Shown piece by piece: positions 8,447-16,763 of a stretch of DNA of 50,873 bases. Position numbers and translations under genes: made by a program. The notes beneath the pieces are model-generated. The model did no database searches. It worked only from the letters and a program-made list of their open reading frames with translations, and had not been told where the DNA came from. The stretch is from Brevibacterium sp. S22 (GTDB lineage: Bacteria > Actinomycetota > Actinomycetes > Actinomycetales > Brevibacteriaceae). Numbering within the stretch: position 1 is the first letter of the stretch; each line of letters begins with the position of its first letter. The stretch is from assembly GCF_004745485.1 (NCBI RefSeq), contig NZ_RHFG01000028.1:1-50873 (forward strand). Reading direction: 5' to 3'.

Positions 8447-8565
8447 GCTGGCCGCGCTGCCCGATGGCAAGGGTGAGGCGATCGCACCAGCGGTGTGGGA
8501 CGTCGATGCCGATCAGTCCGTCGCACCCCGTCCTCTCTCCCTGAGAACCCTCCTTGTCCCGGTGA

Positions 8566-8571
8566 TAGTGT
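8566..8571 (+). promoter_or_regulatory. Candidate -10 box for the TPP riboswitch transcript
   Basis: TAGTGT lies a few bases before the start of the TPP aptamer, placing the transcript start right at its P1 stem. No convincing -35 box is seen. Confidence 0.4.
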
Positions 8572-8573
8572 CG

Positions 8574-8664
8574 AGGTGCTGCAGGGGAGCGCCGGAAGAA
8601 TCGGCGCTGAGAGTGCACACGCAGACCCTTTGAACCTGATCCGGTGAGCACCGGCGGAGGGAGT
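8574..8664 (+). ncRNA. TPP riboswitch (THI element)
   Basis: Contains the conserved pieces of the thiamine pyrophosphate aptamer in order: GGGGAGCGCC, a small stem, GCGCTGAGAGTG, AGACCC, and GAACCTGATCCGG followed by the complementary CACCGG and GGAGGGAG. The 3' part overlaps the tenA ribosome site, so thiamine pyrophosphate binding would most likely block translation, as in other actinobacterial THI elements. The aptamer is directly followed by tenA. Confidence 0.93.
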
Positions 8665-8673
8665 GGAAGCGCA

Positions 8674-9375
8674 ATGGCAACTGCAGAACTCGACACATCG
8701 ATCACAGTGGCCGCCGACGGAGCAGTATCGGCACTGCTGAGGTCGACCAGCAGACAATGGGCTCAGGCCGTCGATCACCGGTTCGTCCGGGAACTCTTCG
8801 CCGGCACCATCGACGATGCTGTCATGCGGGACTACCTGGTGCAGGACTACCAGTTCTTCGAGTCGTTCCTGTCCATGCTCGGCGCGTGCGTCGCCCATGC
8901 CGACGCGCTCGATGCAAGGCTGCGGTTCGCCAAGCAGCTGGGGATGCTCGTCGCCGATGAGGACACCTACTTCGTCGATTCCTTCGCCGAGTTCGGCGTC
9001 AGTCCTGCCGACTACCGCGACCCCGAACTGACTGCACCGACGACAGGCTTCCGGGATCTCATGGACGACGCCGTCGCCTCCGCGGAGTATCCGCAGCTGC
9101 TCATCGTCCTCGTCGTCGCCGAATGGCTCTACCTCGACTGGGCAGAGTCCCGCGATGCGACACCTCCACGCCAGGTGCACCGAGGGTGGATCGACCTGCA
9201 CCGAGGCGACGCCTTCCGTGCGTGGGTGCAGTTCCTCGTCGACGAACTCGAACGAGTCTTCCCCGCCGAAGCCGCCGGAGCTGCTGAAGCCACCCACCTG
9301 GCTCGCGCCTGGCAGCGAGCCGTCGACCTCGAATGTGCCTTCTTCGACGACGTCTACCGGACCGATTCTCATTGA
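8674..9375 (+). CDS. tenA: TenA-family protein, cysteine-less type (thiamine salvage)
   Basis: TenA proteins hydrolyse pyrimidine breakdown products of thiamine in salvage. The 233 residues carry the family pattern RQWAQAVDHRFVRELFAG, LVQDYQFFESFLSMLGACVAHAD and the C-terminal DLECAFFDDVYR with the conserved Glu. The active-site Cys of the classical TenA_C group, expected just before WLY, is replaced (VVAEWLYLDWAE), so this is the TenA_E type, whose usual substrate is the amino-pyrimidine or its formyl precursor. The ATG at 8674 is used; earlier GTG codons lie inside the riboswitch. Regulation by the TPP aptamer upstream is strongly supported. Confidence 0.88.
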   Translation: MATAELDTSITVAADGAVSALLRSTSRQWAQAVDHRFVRELFAGTIDDAVMRDYLVQDYQFFESFLSMLGACVAHADALDARLRFAKQLGMLVADEDTYFVDSFAEFGVSPADYRDPELTAPTTGFRDLMDDAVASAEYPQLLIVLVVAEWLYLDWAESRDATPPRQVHRGWIDLHRGDAFRAWVQFLVDELERVFPAEAAGAAEATHLARAWQRAVDLECAFFDDVYRTDSH

Positions 9376-9404
9376 CTCGAGGCAGCCCCGCTGCCCTACT
9401 CCCC

Positions 9405-9416
9405 TAGACTGAACTC
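9405..9416 (+). promoter_or_regulatory. Leaderless promoter -10 box for the FAD enzyme
   Basis: TAGACT (9405-9410) lies exactly 6 nt before the ATG at 9417 and there is no Shine-Dalgarno, the arrangement of a leaderless actinobacterial transcript. It gives the gene a promoter separate from the riboswitch-controlled tenA. Confidence 0.55.
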
Positions 9417-10898
9417 ATGAGCACTGAGGTGGATGCAGTCGTCGTCGGTTCCGGCCCCAATGGCATGGCTGCCGCGGTCACTCTGGCTCGGGCGGGACTG
9501 ACCGTCGAAGTCTTCGAAGCCGAATCGACGATCGGCGGCGGGGCCCGCACTCTCGACCTCGGCCTGGCCCCGGGCATCACCCACGACATTTGCTCGGCGG
9601 TCCATCCTCTGGCGATCGCCAGCCCCTTCTTCGTCGACTTCGACCTGCGCGCCCGCGGTATGGAGCTGACCACTCCCGAGATCTCCTACGCCCAACCGCT
9701 CGACGGCAGACTCGCCGCGCTGGCCTTCCACGATCTCGACGAAACCGTCGACCGCCTCGGCGAGGCCGGACCGGAATGGCGGCGCTTCTTCGCTCCGCTG
9801 CTCGACCGCGTCGATGACGCCATCTGGCTCTCGCTCGGTGACAAACGTTCGGTGCCGACGACCCTGCGCGATCTGCCGGGAATCGCCAATGTCGTGAAGT
9901 TCGGGCTCCGGCTGCTGGGCCAGGCCAGCCCCGCATGGAACATTCCGCTGTCCCACGAATCAAGCCAGGCCCTGTTCACCGGTGTTGCCGCGCATGCGAT
10001 CGGCGGGCTGCCGGCGATGGGCACGGCCGCCACGGCTACGATGCTCTCCACGGTCGCTCACGCCGGCGGTTGGCCCTCACCCATCGGCGGGTCCCAGGCG
10101 ATCATCGACCACCTCGTCGCCGATCTCGAAACCCACGGCGGGACCGTGCACGCGAATTCGCCGATCGGCCATGTCACCGACCTGCCCAAGGCCCGCGCCT
10201 ACCTGCTCGACACCTCGGCGTTGGGGGCGGCGAAGATCTTCTCCGGGCTGCTGCCGGCTCAGGTCGATAGGAGCCTGCGGACGTTCGAGCACGGCAATGC
10301 TGCGGCCAAGGTCGACTTCGTCCTCGACGGTCCGGTTCCCTGGTCCGACCCCGACGTCAACCGCGCCGGCACCATTCACGTGGGTGGCTCACGTGCGCAG
10401 ATGGCCGCCGCCGAGGCGACCGTGATGTCTGGACGCATGCCTGCCGATCCCGTGTGCCTCGTCTCCGACCCGACCGTCTTCGATCCCTCCCGCGAGGTGG
10501 GCGGGCTGCGGCCGCTGTGGACCTACGCACATGTGCCCTTCGACTGCCCGCTCGACCCGACCGAATACATCACCCGGCAGATCGAACGCTTCGCGCCCGG
10601 CTTCCGCGACCGCATCGTCGCTCACAACGCCATTCCCGCCTCCGAGATGGCCGGGCACAACCAGAACTACATCGGCGGGGACATCGCCACCGGCGTCGTG
10701 ACCTTCTACCGGATGATGGCCCGCCCGCGTCTGACGTGGGACTCCTACAGCCTCGGCGCCCCCGGGGCGTTCCTGTGCTCGGCTGCGACTCCACCGGCCC
10801 CCGGCGTGCACGGAATGAACGGCTGGTTCGCGGCCCGCCGAGCGCTCAAGACCCGGTTCGGCATCGCCGAAGCCCCGAGCCTGAGCCCCGGAGACTGA
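9417..10898 (+). CDS. Phytoene dehydrogenase-like FAD oxidoreductase (CrtI/PYROXD2 type)
   Basis: 493 residues. The N-terminal dinucleotide-binding motif DAVVVGSGPNGMAAAVTLARAGLTVEVFEA and STIGGGARTLDL mark the CrtI-like amine oxidase/desaturase family. The C-terminal FAD-contact region is seen in GMNGWFAARRALKTRFG. Sequence between is that of the PYROXD2-like branch rather than true carotenoid desaturases: there is no crtB or crtE nearby. The substrate is unknown. It follows tenA by about 40 nt on the same strand but has its own likely leaderless promoter. Confidence 0.82.
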   Translation: MSTEVDAVVVGSGPNGMAAAVTLARAGLTVEVFEAESTIGGGARTLDLGLAPGITHDICSAVHPLAIASPFFVDFDLRARGMELTTPEISYAQPLDGRLAALAFHDLDETVDRLGEAGPEWRRFFAPLLDRVDDAIWLSLGDKRSVPTTLRDLPGIANVVKFGLRLLGQASPAWNIPLSHESSQALFTGVAAHAIGGLPAMGTAATATMLSTVAHAGGWPSPIGGSQAIIDHLVADLETHGGTVHANSPIGHVTDLPKARAYLLDTSALGAAKIFSGLLPAQVDRSLRTFEHGNAAAKVDFVLDGPVPWSDPDVNRAGTIHVGGSRAQMAAAEATVMSGRMPADPVCLVSDPTVFDPSREVGGLRPLWTYAHVPFDCPLDPTEYITRQIERFAPGFRDRIVAHNAIPASEMAGHNQNYIGGDIATGVVTFYRMMARPRLTWDSYSLGAPGAFLCSAATPPAPGVHGMNGWFAARRALKTRFGIAEAPSLSPGD

Positions 10899-11013
10899 TC
10901 GAGCGCGTCACCGCGGGAACGCCCGAGCGCCTCAGACCTGATCGAATCGGGCACAGATCGTCGGGCGGGGCACCCCGGCTCGCCGGGAGTATGGATGAGT
11001 GAAGGGAGAGACC

Positions 11014-11892
11014 GTGATCGCTGAACTCAACACACTCATCGACGTCATCGAGTCGAATCTGTCTGCCGATTCCGCAGAGTCCGTCGAGGTCGATGCGCTG
11101 GCTGCCAGGCTCGGCACGACCGAGTACCATCTGCGTCGGATGTTCTCATCGCTGGCGGGAATGCCGCTGTCGGAATATGTCCGCAGGCGCAGAATGACCG
11201 TCGCCGCAGGTGATGTCATCGACGGTGAGGATCTGCTGAGCGTGGCGGTGCAGTACGGATACGGATCGACCGAGGCATTCACACGCGCATTTCGGTCCGT
11301 CCACGGTGCGGCCCCGTCCGAGATTCGGCGCACTGGCGGTCCCCTTCGCAGTCAACAGTCACTCAGGTTCCGCCTGACGATCGAAGGGAGTTCGACCATG
11401 GACACCACAATCATCGACCACCCCGCATTCGCACTCATCGGCCATGCTGTGCGCGTGCCGCTCATCCACGAGGGAGAGAACCCGCATATCCGCGAGTTCG
11501 TCGCTTCGCTCCCGACCGCCGAGCACGAACGGCTCAAGACGCTCTCGGACACGACACCGGCCGGTCTGCTCCAGGTCACGGACGGTGTGGATCCGGACTA
11601 TCGGGAAGGGACCGATCTCACCTATCTGCACGGGGTCGCTGTCTCGGCGGCCGCCTCGGCGCCGGGTGACCTCGATGCCATCGATGTCCCGGCCGGAATG
11701 TGGGCCGTCTTCACGGCAAGCGGCCCGTACCCGAAGGCGCTGCAGGACACGTGGGCGGCCACGGCCGGCGAATGGTTCCCATCGAACCCGTGGCGGCTGC
11801 GTCCGGGACCCTCGATCGTGTCGATCCTCGATCACGCCGAGGACTTCAGCACCGCGACGACCGAACTCTGGCTGCCCGTGGAGCGAGCCTGA
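11014..11892 (+). CDS. AraC-family regulator with GyrI-like effector domain
   Basis: 292 residues. Residues 1-105 form the AraC DNA-binding domain, with two helix-turn-helix units (VDALAARLGTTEYHLRRMFSSLAGMPLSEYVRRRRM and LLSVAVQYGYGSTEAFTRAFRSVHGAAPSEIR). Residues about 125-292 form a GyrI/Rob-like effector-binding domain (MDTTIIDHPAFALIGHAVRVPL ... DVPAGMWAVFTASGPYPKALQDTW ... ELWLPV). Such proteins sense cationic or hydrophobic small molecules and often control efflux genes. GTG at 11014 is chosen because GGGAG stands 6 nt before it; an upstream GTG at 10999 overlaps that site. It converges on the next gene with one base between the stops. The target genes are not apparent. Confidence 0.88.
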   Translation: MIAELNTLIDVIESNLSADSAESVEVDALAARLGTTEYHLRRMFSSLAGMPLSEYVRRRRMTVAAGDVIDGEDLLSVAVQYGYGSTEAFTRAFRSVHGAAPSEIRRTGGPLRSQQSLRFRLTIEGSSTMDTTIIDHPAFALIGHAVRVPLIHEGENPHIREFVASLPTAEHERLKTLSDTTPAGLLQVTDGVDPDYREGTDLTYLHGVAVSAAASAPGDLDAIDVPAGMWAVFTASGPYPKALQDTWAATAGEWFPSNPWRLRPGPSIVSILDHAEDFSTATTELWLPVERA

Positions 11893-11893
11893 T

Positions 11894-13216
11894 TCAGCCC
11901 CGCACCCACCGGTCGGCATCGTCGTCGAAGTGCCATTCGACCACCACGGCGACGGTGTCGATGACATCACCCAGCCAGAACGTCGTATCCGGGTGCCAAC
12001 CCGCCATCAGGCTCGCGGTCTGATCGTCGGTATTGCCCATCGTGGGCATGGTCTCTGACTCCTCGCCGAGGTGGCCCTGCGCTACGTCAATGACCACGCC
12101 TGCCGTACGCAGGTAGCCGGACAGACCGACGTGGACGCCGTCGAATTCCTCGGCCACCTGCGACCAGTCTGGGATGACCCAGCGACCCTTGCGCCCGGTG
12201 GTCTCGAACCAGACCTGACGGCGCCCGGCGGTGACGTCGAGCGGGTGGCGACGGCACAGATCGGCCCAGTCCTCAGGTGTACGGATCTCGGCGATGCGGG
12301 CGTCCGGGTTCAGTCTCAGGCGGCAGGCCCGGGCACGATTGAGACCGAAATCGTCTTCGACGAGCTCGACGCCGATCGGGGTTCCGTCCGGCCAAGTCGC
12401 CGTCGATGACCAGAGGCCGGCCGGCGGGGTCGACCACCATTCGCCCGAGACCTCCTCATACGGATTCTTCGCGAAGTCGTGACGGTACCGGGTTTCCGTG
12501 GTGAGGACATCTGCGAGCCACTCGCCGAGTCCCCAGGGCTGCCGGATCTCCCCACCCCCGTCGGGCGGATAGAGATCGGTCAGAGTGATCTCCGGATGCT
12601 CTTCCGAAGAGTCGGCGGGGTCCGACTCAAGGTCGAAGACCGCCGGCAGTGAACCACGGTGCTCTGCATCATCCCAGGCCAGGGCCCATTGATCATCTGT
12701 TTTGAGCGGGCGCGACCAACTGTCGAGCAGCCCGGTGTCGATGAGGTTCTCGGCGAAAGGGCGCAGGGCTTCGCGCACCACGGGGTCGGAGGCGATCTGG
12801 TCGTCGCCGTGCGGTGGCTGCCAGTACATGGCGCCGGTGATGACCTCGGCCATCTCGTTCTCAAGATCAGCCTGGGTCGGCGTCACCGGAGTGACTCGTC
12901 GCAGCTGTGTCGCGACAGCGACGGGTCTCACGTTCGTCGGCTCCAGTTGGAGTTCCGGCTCCGATTCGACCTCCGAGTCGTCCGCGCGCAGGTACACCGT
13001 CACGGCGAGCCCCTGCGCCCTGTCGATGTGTGAACCGGCGGCGAACACCGCACTGCGAAACTCATCCAAGGCACGCGCCTCCTCGGTGAGGGGCTCAGCT
13101 CCGTCGTCGAATTCGTCTGTCCGGCCGCGCAGTGCCAGCCCGAACACCAGCGATCGTCCCCGCGGAGACGCGAGCAGATCCTCGGCGGTGAGCGGGCGAT
13201 TCTCCGATGCGGTCAT
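11894..13216 (-). CDS. Hypothetical protein, 440 residues, Trp- and acid-rich
   Basis: Family not recognised. Soluble, acidic, with many Trp residues (GEWWSTPPAGLWSS, RGSLPAVFDLESDP, GRKGRWVIPDWSQVAEEFDGVHVGLSGYL, PTMGNTDDQTASLMAGWHPDTTFWLGD). The C-terminal half with its W-rich beta-like segments looks like an actinobacterial conserved domain near phage-defence or surface genes in other genomes, but that is only impression. No signal peptide or membrane helix. ATG 13216 is chosen since TAGGGT lies exactly 7 nt upstream (13224-13229), the leaderless pattern; a GTG three codons earlier (13225) would remove that spacing. Confidence 0.7.
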   Translation of the reverse strand: MTASENRPLTAEDLLASPRGRSLVFGLALRGRTDEFDDGAEPLTEEARALDEFRSAVFAAGSHIDRAQGLAVTVYLRADDSEVESEPELQLEPTNVRPVAVATQLRRVTPVTPTQADLENEMAEVITGAMYWQPPHGDDQIASDPVVREALRPFAENLIDTGLLDSWSRPLKTDDQWALAWDDAEHRGSLPAVFDLESDPADSSEEHPEITLTDLYPPDGGGEIRQPWGLGEWLADVLTTETRYRHDFAKNPYEEVSGEWWSTPPAGLWSSTATWPDGTPIGVELVEDDFGLNRARACRLRLNPDARIAEIRTPEDWADLCRRHPLDVTAGRRQVWFETTGRKGRWVIPDWSQVAEEFDGVHVGLSGYLRTAGVVIDVAQGHLGEESETMPTMGNTDDQTASLMAGWHPDTTFWLGDVIDTVAVVVEWHFDDDADRWVRG

Positions 13217-13223
13217 GGGCACC

Positions 13224-13229
13224 ACCCTA
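13224..13229 (-). promoter_or_regulatory. Leaderless promoter -10 box (hypothetical 11894-13216)
   Basis: On the minus strand TAGGGT is followed by 7 nt and then ATG, without a ribosome site between. This decides the start of the gene. Confidence 0.5.
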
Positions 13230-13247
13230 AATCGGTGCGTGCTCCAC

Positions 13248-13282
13248 TGCCGTCATCACGTCTCCGTTGCCGTCATCACGTC
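13248..13282. repeat. Two-copy 20-bp direct repeat at the EamA gene end
   Basis: TGCCGTCATCACGTC occurs at 13248-13262 and again at 13268-13282, a 20-bp period. The second copy contains the stop codon of the EamA transporter, the first lies just beyond it. Probably a small slippage duplication. Confidence 0.7.
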
Positions 13283-14253
13283 CCGCTGGGGACGTCGGAA
13301 CGCGGCTCCTCGATGTTTGTCTCGTCGATGGGCACCGCCTCGGCGAGGATCCGTGCCCCTTTCGCCGCCTTCAGCCCGGCACCGAGGACCCCGATGATGA
13401 CGAGCACGGCACCACACAGCTCTCCGGCAGTCACGGTCTCCCCGAGGACGAGCCAGGCCGCGCTCATACCGACCACGGGTACGAGCATGGAGAACGGGGC
13501 GACGACCCCGGCGGGATTGCGCGACATCAGCCACGACCAGATGCCGGAGCCGAGGATCGTCGCGATGACGACGGTGTAGATCAGCCCCGCGAGACCGATC
13601 ATGCCGGTCGCCGAGCCGAGCGTCGTCATCGACGTGCCGATCGCGGTCGGTCCTTCGACGATGAGCGAGATGAGGAGCATCGGCAGCGGCGGGATGATCG
13701 ACATCCACATCGTGAACTTCACGGGTTCGACCGACTTCGCCTGCCGATTGCAGATATTGCCGATCGCCCACCCGAACGCGCCGGCCACGGTCAGGAGGAA
13801 GGGCAGGAAGCTCGCCGATGAGTCGAGGCGCTGCCAGCCGACGACTCCGAGGCCGGCCATCGCGACGACGAGGAACACCATCTGGGAGGCACGGACCCGC
13901 TCGCGCAGAAACGTCATCCCCAGCAGCACGGTGAAGGGTCCCGAGGCCTGGAGGACCAAGGATGCCAGGCCGGTGGGCATGCCGGTGGCCATCGCCCAGT
14001 AGAGGAACGCGAACTGCAGGACCCCGAAGCCGAGCCCGTAGCCGGCGATCCAGCGGAACTTCACGTCCGGTTTCGGCACGAACAGCAGCGCCGGCAGCGC
14101 GAGGAGACCGAAGCGCAGGGCAACGAGGAAGAATGGCGGGAACTGGTCGAGCGAGAGGTCGATCGCGAGGAAGTTCAACCCCCACATCACCGCCACCGAG
14201 GCGGCCAGCAGACAGTGTTTGAAAGACATGGCCTTATTCTCGGGCCCGGTCAT
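13276..14253 (-). CDS. EamA/DMT-family transporter
   Basis: About 325 residues with ten membrane segments in two EamA repeats, the usual layout of drug/metabolite exporters: first repeat from CLLAASVAVMWGLNFLAIDLSLDQFPPFFLVALRFGLLALP, second from FGWAIGNICNRQAKSVEPVKFTMWMSIIPPLPMLL to VLVIIGVLGAGLKAAKG. Substrates of the family include amino acids and purine nucleosides; this one is unknown. The start is uncertain: ATG 14253 lies at the edge of the operator, ATG 14229 (MSFKHC) is the next choice. It is divergent from a LysR regulator with a shared 8-bp inverted repeat between them, so it is very likely the regulator's target. Confidence 0.85.
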   Translation of the reverse strand: MTGPENKAMSFKHCLLAASVAVMWGLNFLAIDLSLDQFPPFFLVALRFGLLALPALLFVPKPDVKFRWIAGYGLGFGVLQFAFLYWAMATGMPTGLASLVLQASGPFTVLLGMTFLRERVRASQMVFLVVAMAGLGVVGWQRLDSSASFLPFLLTVAGAFGWAIGNICNRQAKSVEPVKFTMWMSIIPPLPMLLISLIVEGPTAIGTSMTTLGSATGMIGLAGLIYTVVIATILGSGIWSWLMSRNPAGVVAPFSMLVPVVGMSAAWLVLGETVTAGELCGAVLVIIGVLGAGLKAAKGARILAEAVPIDETNIEEPRSDVPSGT

Positions 14254-14254
14254 A

Positions 14255-14288
14255 CTGAAGCACAATCGCACGATGCTTCAGCTACTGT
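14255..14288. promoter_or_regulatory. LysR-type operator and regulator promoter
   Basis: A perfect 8-bp inverted repeat, CTGAAGCA (14255-14262) and TGCTTCAG (14274-14281), spaced by 11 bases, sits between the divergent EamA and LysR genes. A third half-site-like GCTTCA stands at 14297-14302, over the LysR start. TACTGT at 14283-14288 is a good -10 box for the LysR gene, and the repeat overlaps its -35 region, so autorepression is expected. The A-N11-T core agrees with LysR-family binding sites. Confidence 0.65.
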
Positions 14289-14301
14289 GTAGCCTGGCTT
14301 C

Positions 14302-15228
14302 ATGGATATTGATCCGAGGCACCTCGAACTGCTCCGCCTGTTCGACGAGTACGGCAGCGTCACCGCCGTCGCCGACGTCACGCACCGCTCCCCGTCGGCC
14401 GTCTCGCAGCAGCTGCGGCAGGCCGGCCGCGAGATCGGCCGCACCCTCGTCGAACCCGCCGGACGCGGACTCACGCTTACCGCCGCGGGACGTCTGCTCG
14501 CCCACGGCGGGCGGGAGGTGGCCCGTACGCTGGCCCGCGTGCAAGCGCAGTGGGAGGGCCACCTCGGCGAGGCTGTCGGAGAGATCAGCCTGACCGGACT
14601 GCCGAGTGCCCTCACCTATCTCCTCCCTGACGCCCTGCGGCGACTGCGTCAGGAGCACCCGGCGGTCGAGCTGCGGATGGACGACGTCGACCTCGCCGAA
14701 CACGAATTCGCGGGGCTGACCCGGGACGTCGACATCGTCGTCGCGCACAGCCTCGTCGCCGAACGCCCCCTCGGCACGGACGGACTCACCGTCGTTCCGC
14801 TCGCCCGCGAGCCCATCGACGTCGCCCTCGCGAGCGACCATCCGCTCGCCGGCCGCGCGTCACTGACCCCGGACGATGTCGTCGGCTGCCGCTGGGTCGG
14901 AGTGCCGCGCGGGTATCCCTTCGACACGATCCTCACCTCGATCGAGCACGTCACCGGTCGCGACCTCGACGTCGTCCAACGCATTCGGGACAACCGTCTC
15001 ATTGAGGCGATCGTCGCCTCCTCGGATCAGGTCGCACTCCTCCCCCGATTCACGACACCGCGAGATGCGGGTTTGGCACTGGTACCGCTGACGGGGGTGA
15101 CGACGACGCGGTGGATCGTTGCGGTGATGCGCCCGGACACGGCCGAACGGGTCGCGGTGCGCGCGGTGATCGCGGCTCTCAGCCAGACCGGGGGCACAGC
15201 GGACGAGGAACCAGCAGTCGAGGACTAG
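14302..15228 (+). CDS. LysR-family transcriptional regulator
   Basis: 308 residues. Winged helix at residues 3-62 (HLELLRLFDEYGSVTAVADVTHRSPSAVSQQLRQAGREIGRTLVEPAGRGLTLTAAG, noted here in parts: the recognition helix is in SPSAVSQQL). The rest is the periplasmic-binding-like effector domain (SLTGLPSALTYLLPDALRR, REPIDVALASDHPLAG, IVASSDQVALLPRF). Divergent from the EamA transporter across an inverted repeat, so it most likely controls that gene in response to the transported compound. Its stop and the stop of the converging HTTM gene share the palindrome CTAG, leaving no room for a terminator. Confidence 0.93.
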   Translation: MDIDPRHLELLRLFDEYGSVTAVADVTHRSPSAVSQQLRQAGREIGRTLVEPAGRGLTLTAAGRLLAHGGREVARTLARVQAQWEGHLGEAVGEISLTGLPSALTYLLPDALRRLRQEHPAVELRMDDVDLAEHEFAGLTRDVDIVVAHSLVAERPLGTDGLTVVPLAREPIDVALASDHPLAGRASLTPDDVVGCRWVGVPRGYPFDTILTSIEHVTGRDLDVVQRIRDNRLIEAIVASSDQVALLPRFTTPRDAGLALVPLTGVTTTRWIVAVMRPDTAERVAVRAVIAALSQTGGTADEEPAVED

Positions 15229-16127
15229 GCCGCGCCGGTGCTTGTGTTGGTTGGTGTGCCGCTGAAGCGCCTGGGCACGAGCTTCTCCAGCGGCAGGAAC
15301 GCCGCCCAGCAGATGACGGTCGGCAGGAAGTGGATGCCCAGTGCCAGGTAGGTCATGAGGTGGAAGAGGCAGAAGAACGCGACGACAGCGTAGAGCCACT
15401 TGCCCTTGAGGAACAGGGCGACCGGTGAGAGGAACTCGAAGACGAGCGTCGCCCACTGTGCGGCGATGAGGAGGCCGGGCATCTCGAGGAACGGCTTCGA
15501 CCATTCGGCGCCGCGGCGCATGAGCGCCCAGATGATGACTGCGCCGTTCGCCCAGTGGGTGATGTTGCCCGACGCGATCCACTTCATCAGCACCGAGTAG
15601 AAGTAGGTGAGCACGACCGAGATCTGCACGATCCGAAGCGCCCAGCCGGCCCGCGCCGAGGCGGTGCTGACGTCGCGGAATCGGGCGATGCCGATCGTCG
15701 GCAGGACGAAAGCGGCGATGACGAGCGCCATATGATCATGTGCCACGTAGCCGTAGCCCTGGGTGTAGAACATCCACGCGCCGAAGCTGATCGCCACCGC
15801 CCAGCCGCTGATGCGCTGGAGGATTCCGGCGGCGGCGAGCAGAGAGAACACGATGATGGCGGCGAGCAGAATCTGCGCACCGAGCACGCTGACCGCGGGG
15901 ATGTGCAGGAACCGCGCCAGCCACAGCGGCTGATAGAACTCAGGTGTCCAGCCGTGGGCGATGACGTCACCGGAGATCGTGAGCACATCGATGATGATGA
16001 AGACGTAGATGAAGACGCGGAACACGGCCGCCCGAGCCAGCGGCACGACGGGCATGAACCAGCGGAGGAACGGGTTCGTGGGGGCCGCCTCGGCGGGGGT
16101 GGTCGTCAATGTCGGAGTGCCGGTCAT
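15225..16127 (-). CDS. HTTM-domain membrane protein
   Basis: 300 residues, about 7-8 membrane segments. The pattern (LARAAVFRVFIYVFIIIDVLTISGDV ... VAHDHMALVIAAFVLPTIGIAR ... VVLTYFYSVLMKWIASGNITHWANG ... FEFLSPVALFLKGKWLYAVVAFFCLFHLMTYLALGIHFLP) fits the HTTM domain family related to the membrane part of vitamin K-dependent gamma-carboxylase. The function of the bacterial members is mostly unknown. It is translationally coupled to the gene before it: the upstream stop and this ATG overlap as ATGA. That pairing suggests a complex. Confidence 0.7.
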   Translation of the reverse strand: MTGTPTLTTTPAEAAPTNPFLRWFMPVVPLARAAVFRVFIYVFIIIDVLTISGDVIAHGWTPEFYQPLWLARFLHIPAVSVLGAQILLAAIIVFSLLAAAGILQRISGWAVAISFGAWMFYTQGYGYVAHDHMALVIAAFVLPTIGIARFRDVSTASARAGWALRIVQISVVLTYFYSVLMKWIASGNITHWANGAVIIWALMRRGAEWSKPFLEMPGLLIAAQWATLVFEFLSPVALFLKGKWLYAVVAFFCLFHLMTYLALGIHFLPTVICWAAFLPLEKLVPRRFSGTPTNTSTGAA

Positions 16128-16699
16128 CGGACCTCCCAGGTCGCCAGCGTCGTCTGTTCGGGTTCGCCGACGGCCAGACCGTTCTGCAGTTGGGTGGTGG
16201 TGCGGCAGAGGATCATCGTTTCGGGTTTCGGTTCGTTCGGATGCAGCCGAACGTATGAGTCGGCCAGGGACTGCATGAGCTCGGGGTGGGCGATGACGCG
16301 GTCGAGCTGGGATTCGACATCGCCGCGTTCGATGCCGACGGTCGCGGCGTTGAAGCCGAGGCGGCGCGGTTCGTCCTCACCGGGGAACTGAGCTTCGATA
16401 CAGGTGGAGTTCACGGTGCCGTTGAGGTCTTTGGCAGTGGCGTATTGGGTCAGCGAGCCGAGCGGGAAGAAGTCGTTCGTGTTGAGGAACTGTCCGCAGG
16501 TGAGGATGACGAACGCAACGGCAGGGACGACGATGCGCCAGGCGATGGAGACCTTCGACAGCGGTTTCACACGGGTCGGGGCTTTGTCGCTGTGATAGTC
16601 GGCTGCGGCGGATTGGTCGGTGCCGTCTGCAGCGGACGTGGCAGCCGAGTCCGCGGCGGGGTCCTGGCTCGTCAGGAGGCGGCGCTTCTTCTCTTCCAT
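16124..16699 (-). CDS. Single-pass membrane protein coupled to the HTTM gene
   Basis: 191 residues, family not recognised. A basic, Ala-rich N-terminal part (MEEKKRRLL) about 50 residues long is followed by one membrane segment (AWRIVVPAVAFVILTCGQFL) and an outside domain of about 110 residues with two Cys residues (NSTCIEAQF and MILCRTTT) that could form a disulphide. The start at 16699 is chosen over an upstream one (16822) because the extra 41 residues would be encoded by the palindrome region. It precedes the HTTM gene with an ATGA overlap, so the two are made together. Confidence 0.75.
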   Translation of the reverse strand: MEEKKRRLLTSQDPAADSAATSAADGTDQSAAADYHSDKAPTRVKPLSKVSIAWRIVVPAVAFVILTCGQFLNTNDFFPLGSLTQYATAKDLNGTVNSTCIEAQFPGEDEPRRLGFNAATVGIERGDVESQLDRVIAHPELMQSLADSYVRLHPNEPKPETMILCRTTTQLQNGLAVGEPEQTTLATWEVR

Positions 16700-16763
16700 A
16701 CGCTGCGGGACTCGTCCTCTCGGGTGCGGCTCGTTCGCTGACAATAATCCTATCCGCCCAGAA

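Noticed and set aside
9417..10898. Carotenoid desaturase (crtI)
   Set aside because: The FAD motifs fit, but no other carotenoid gene is near and the mid-region is PYROXD2-like, so the gene symbol was withheld.
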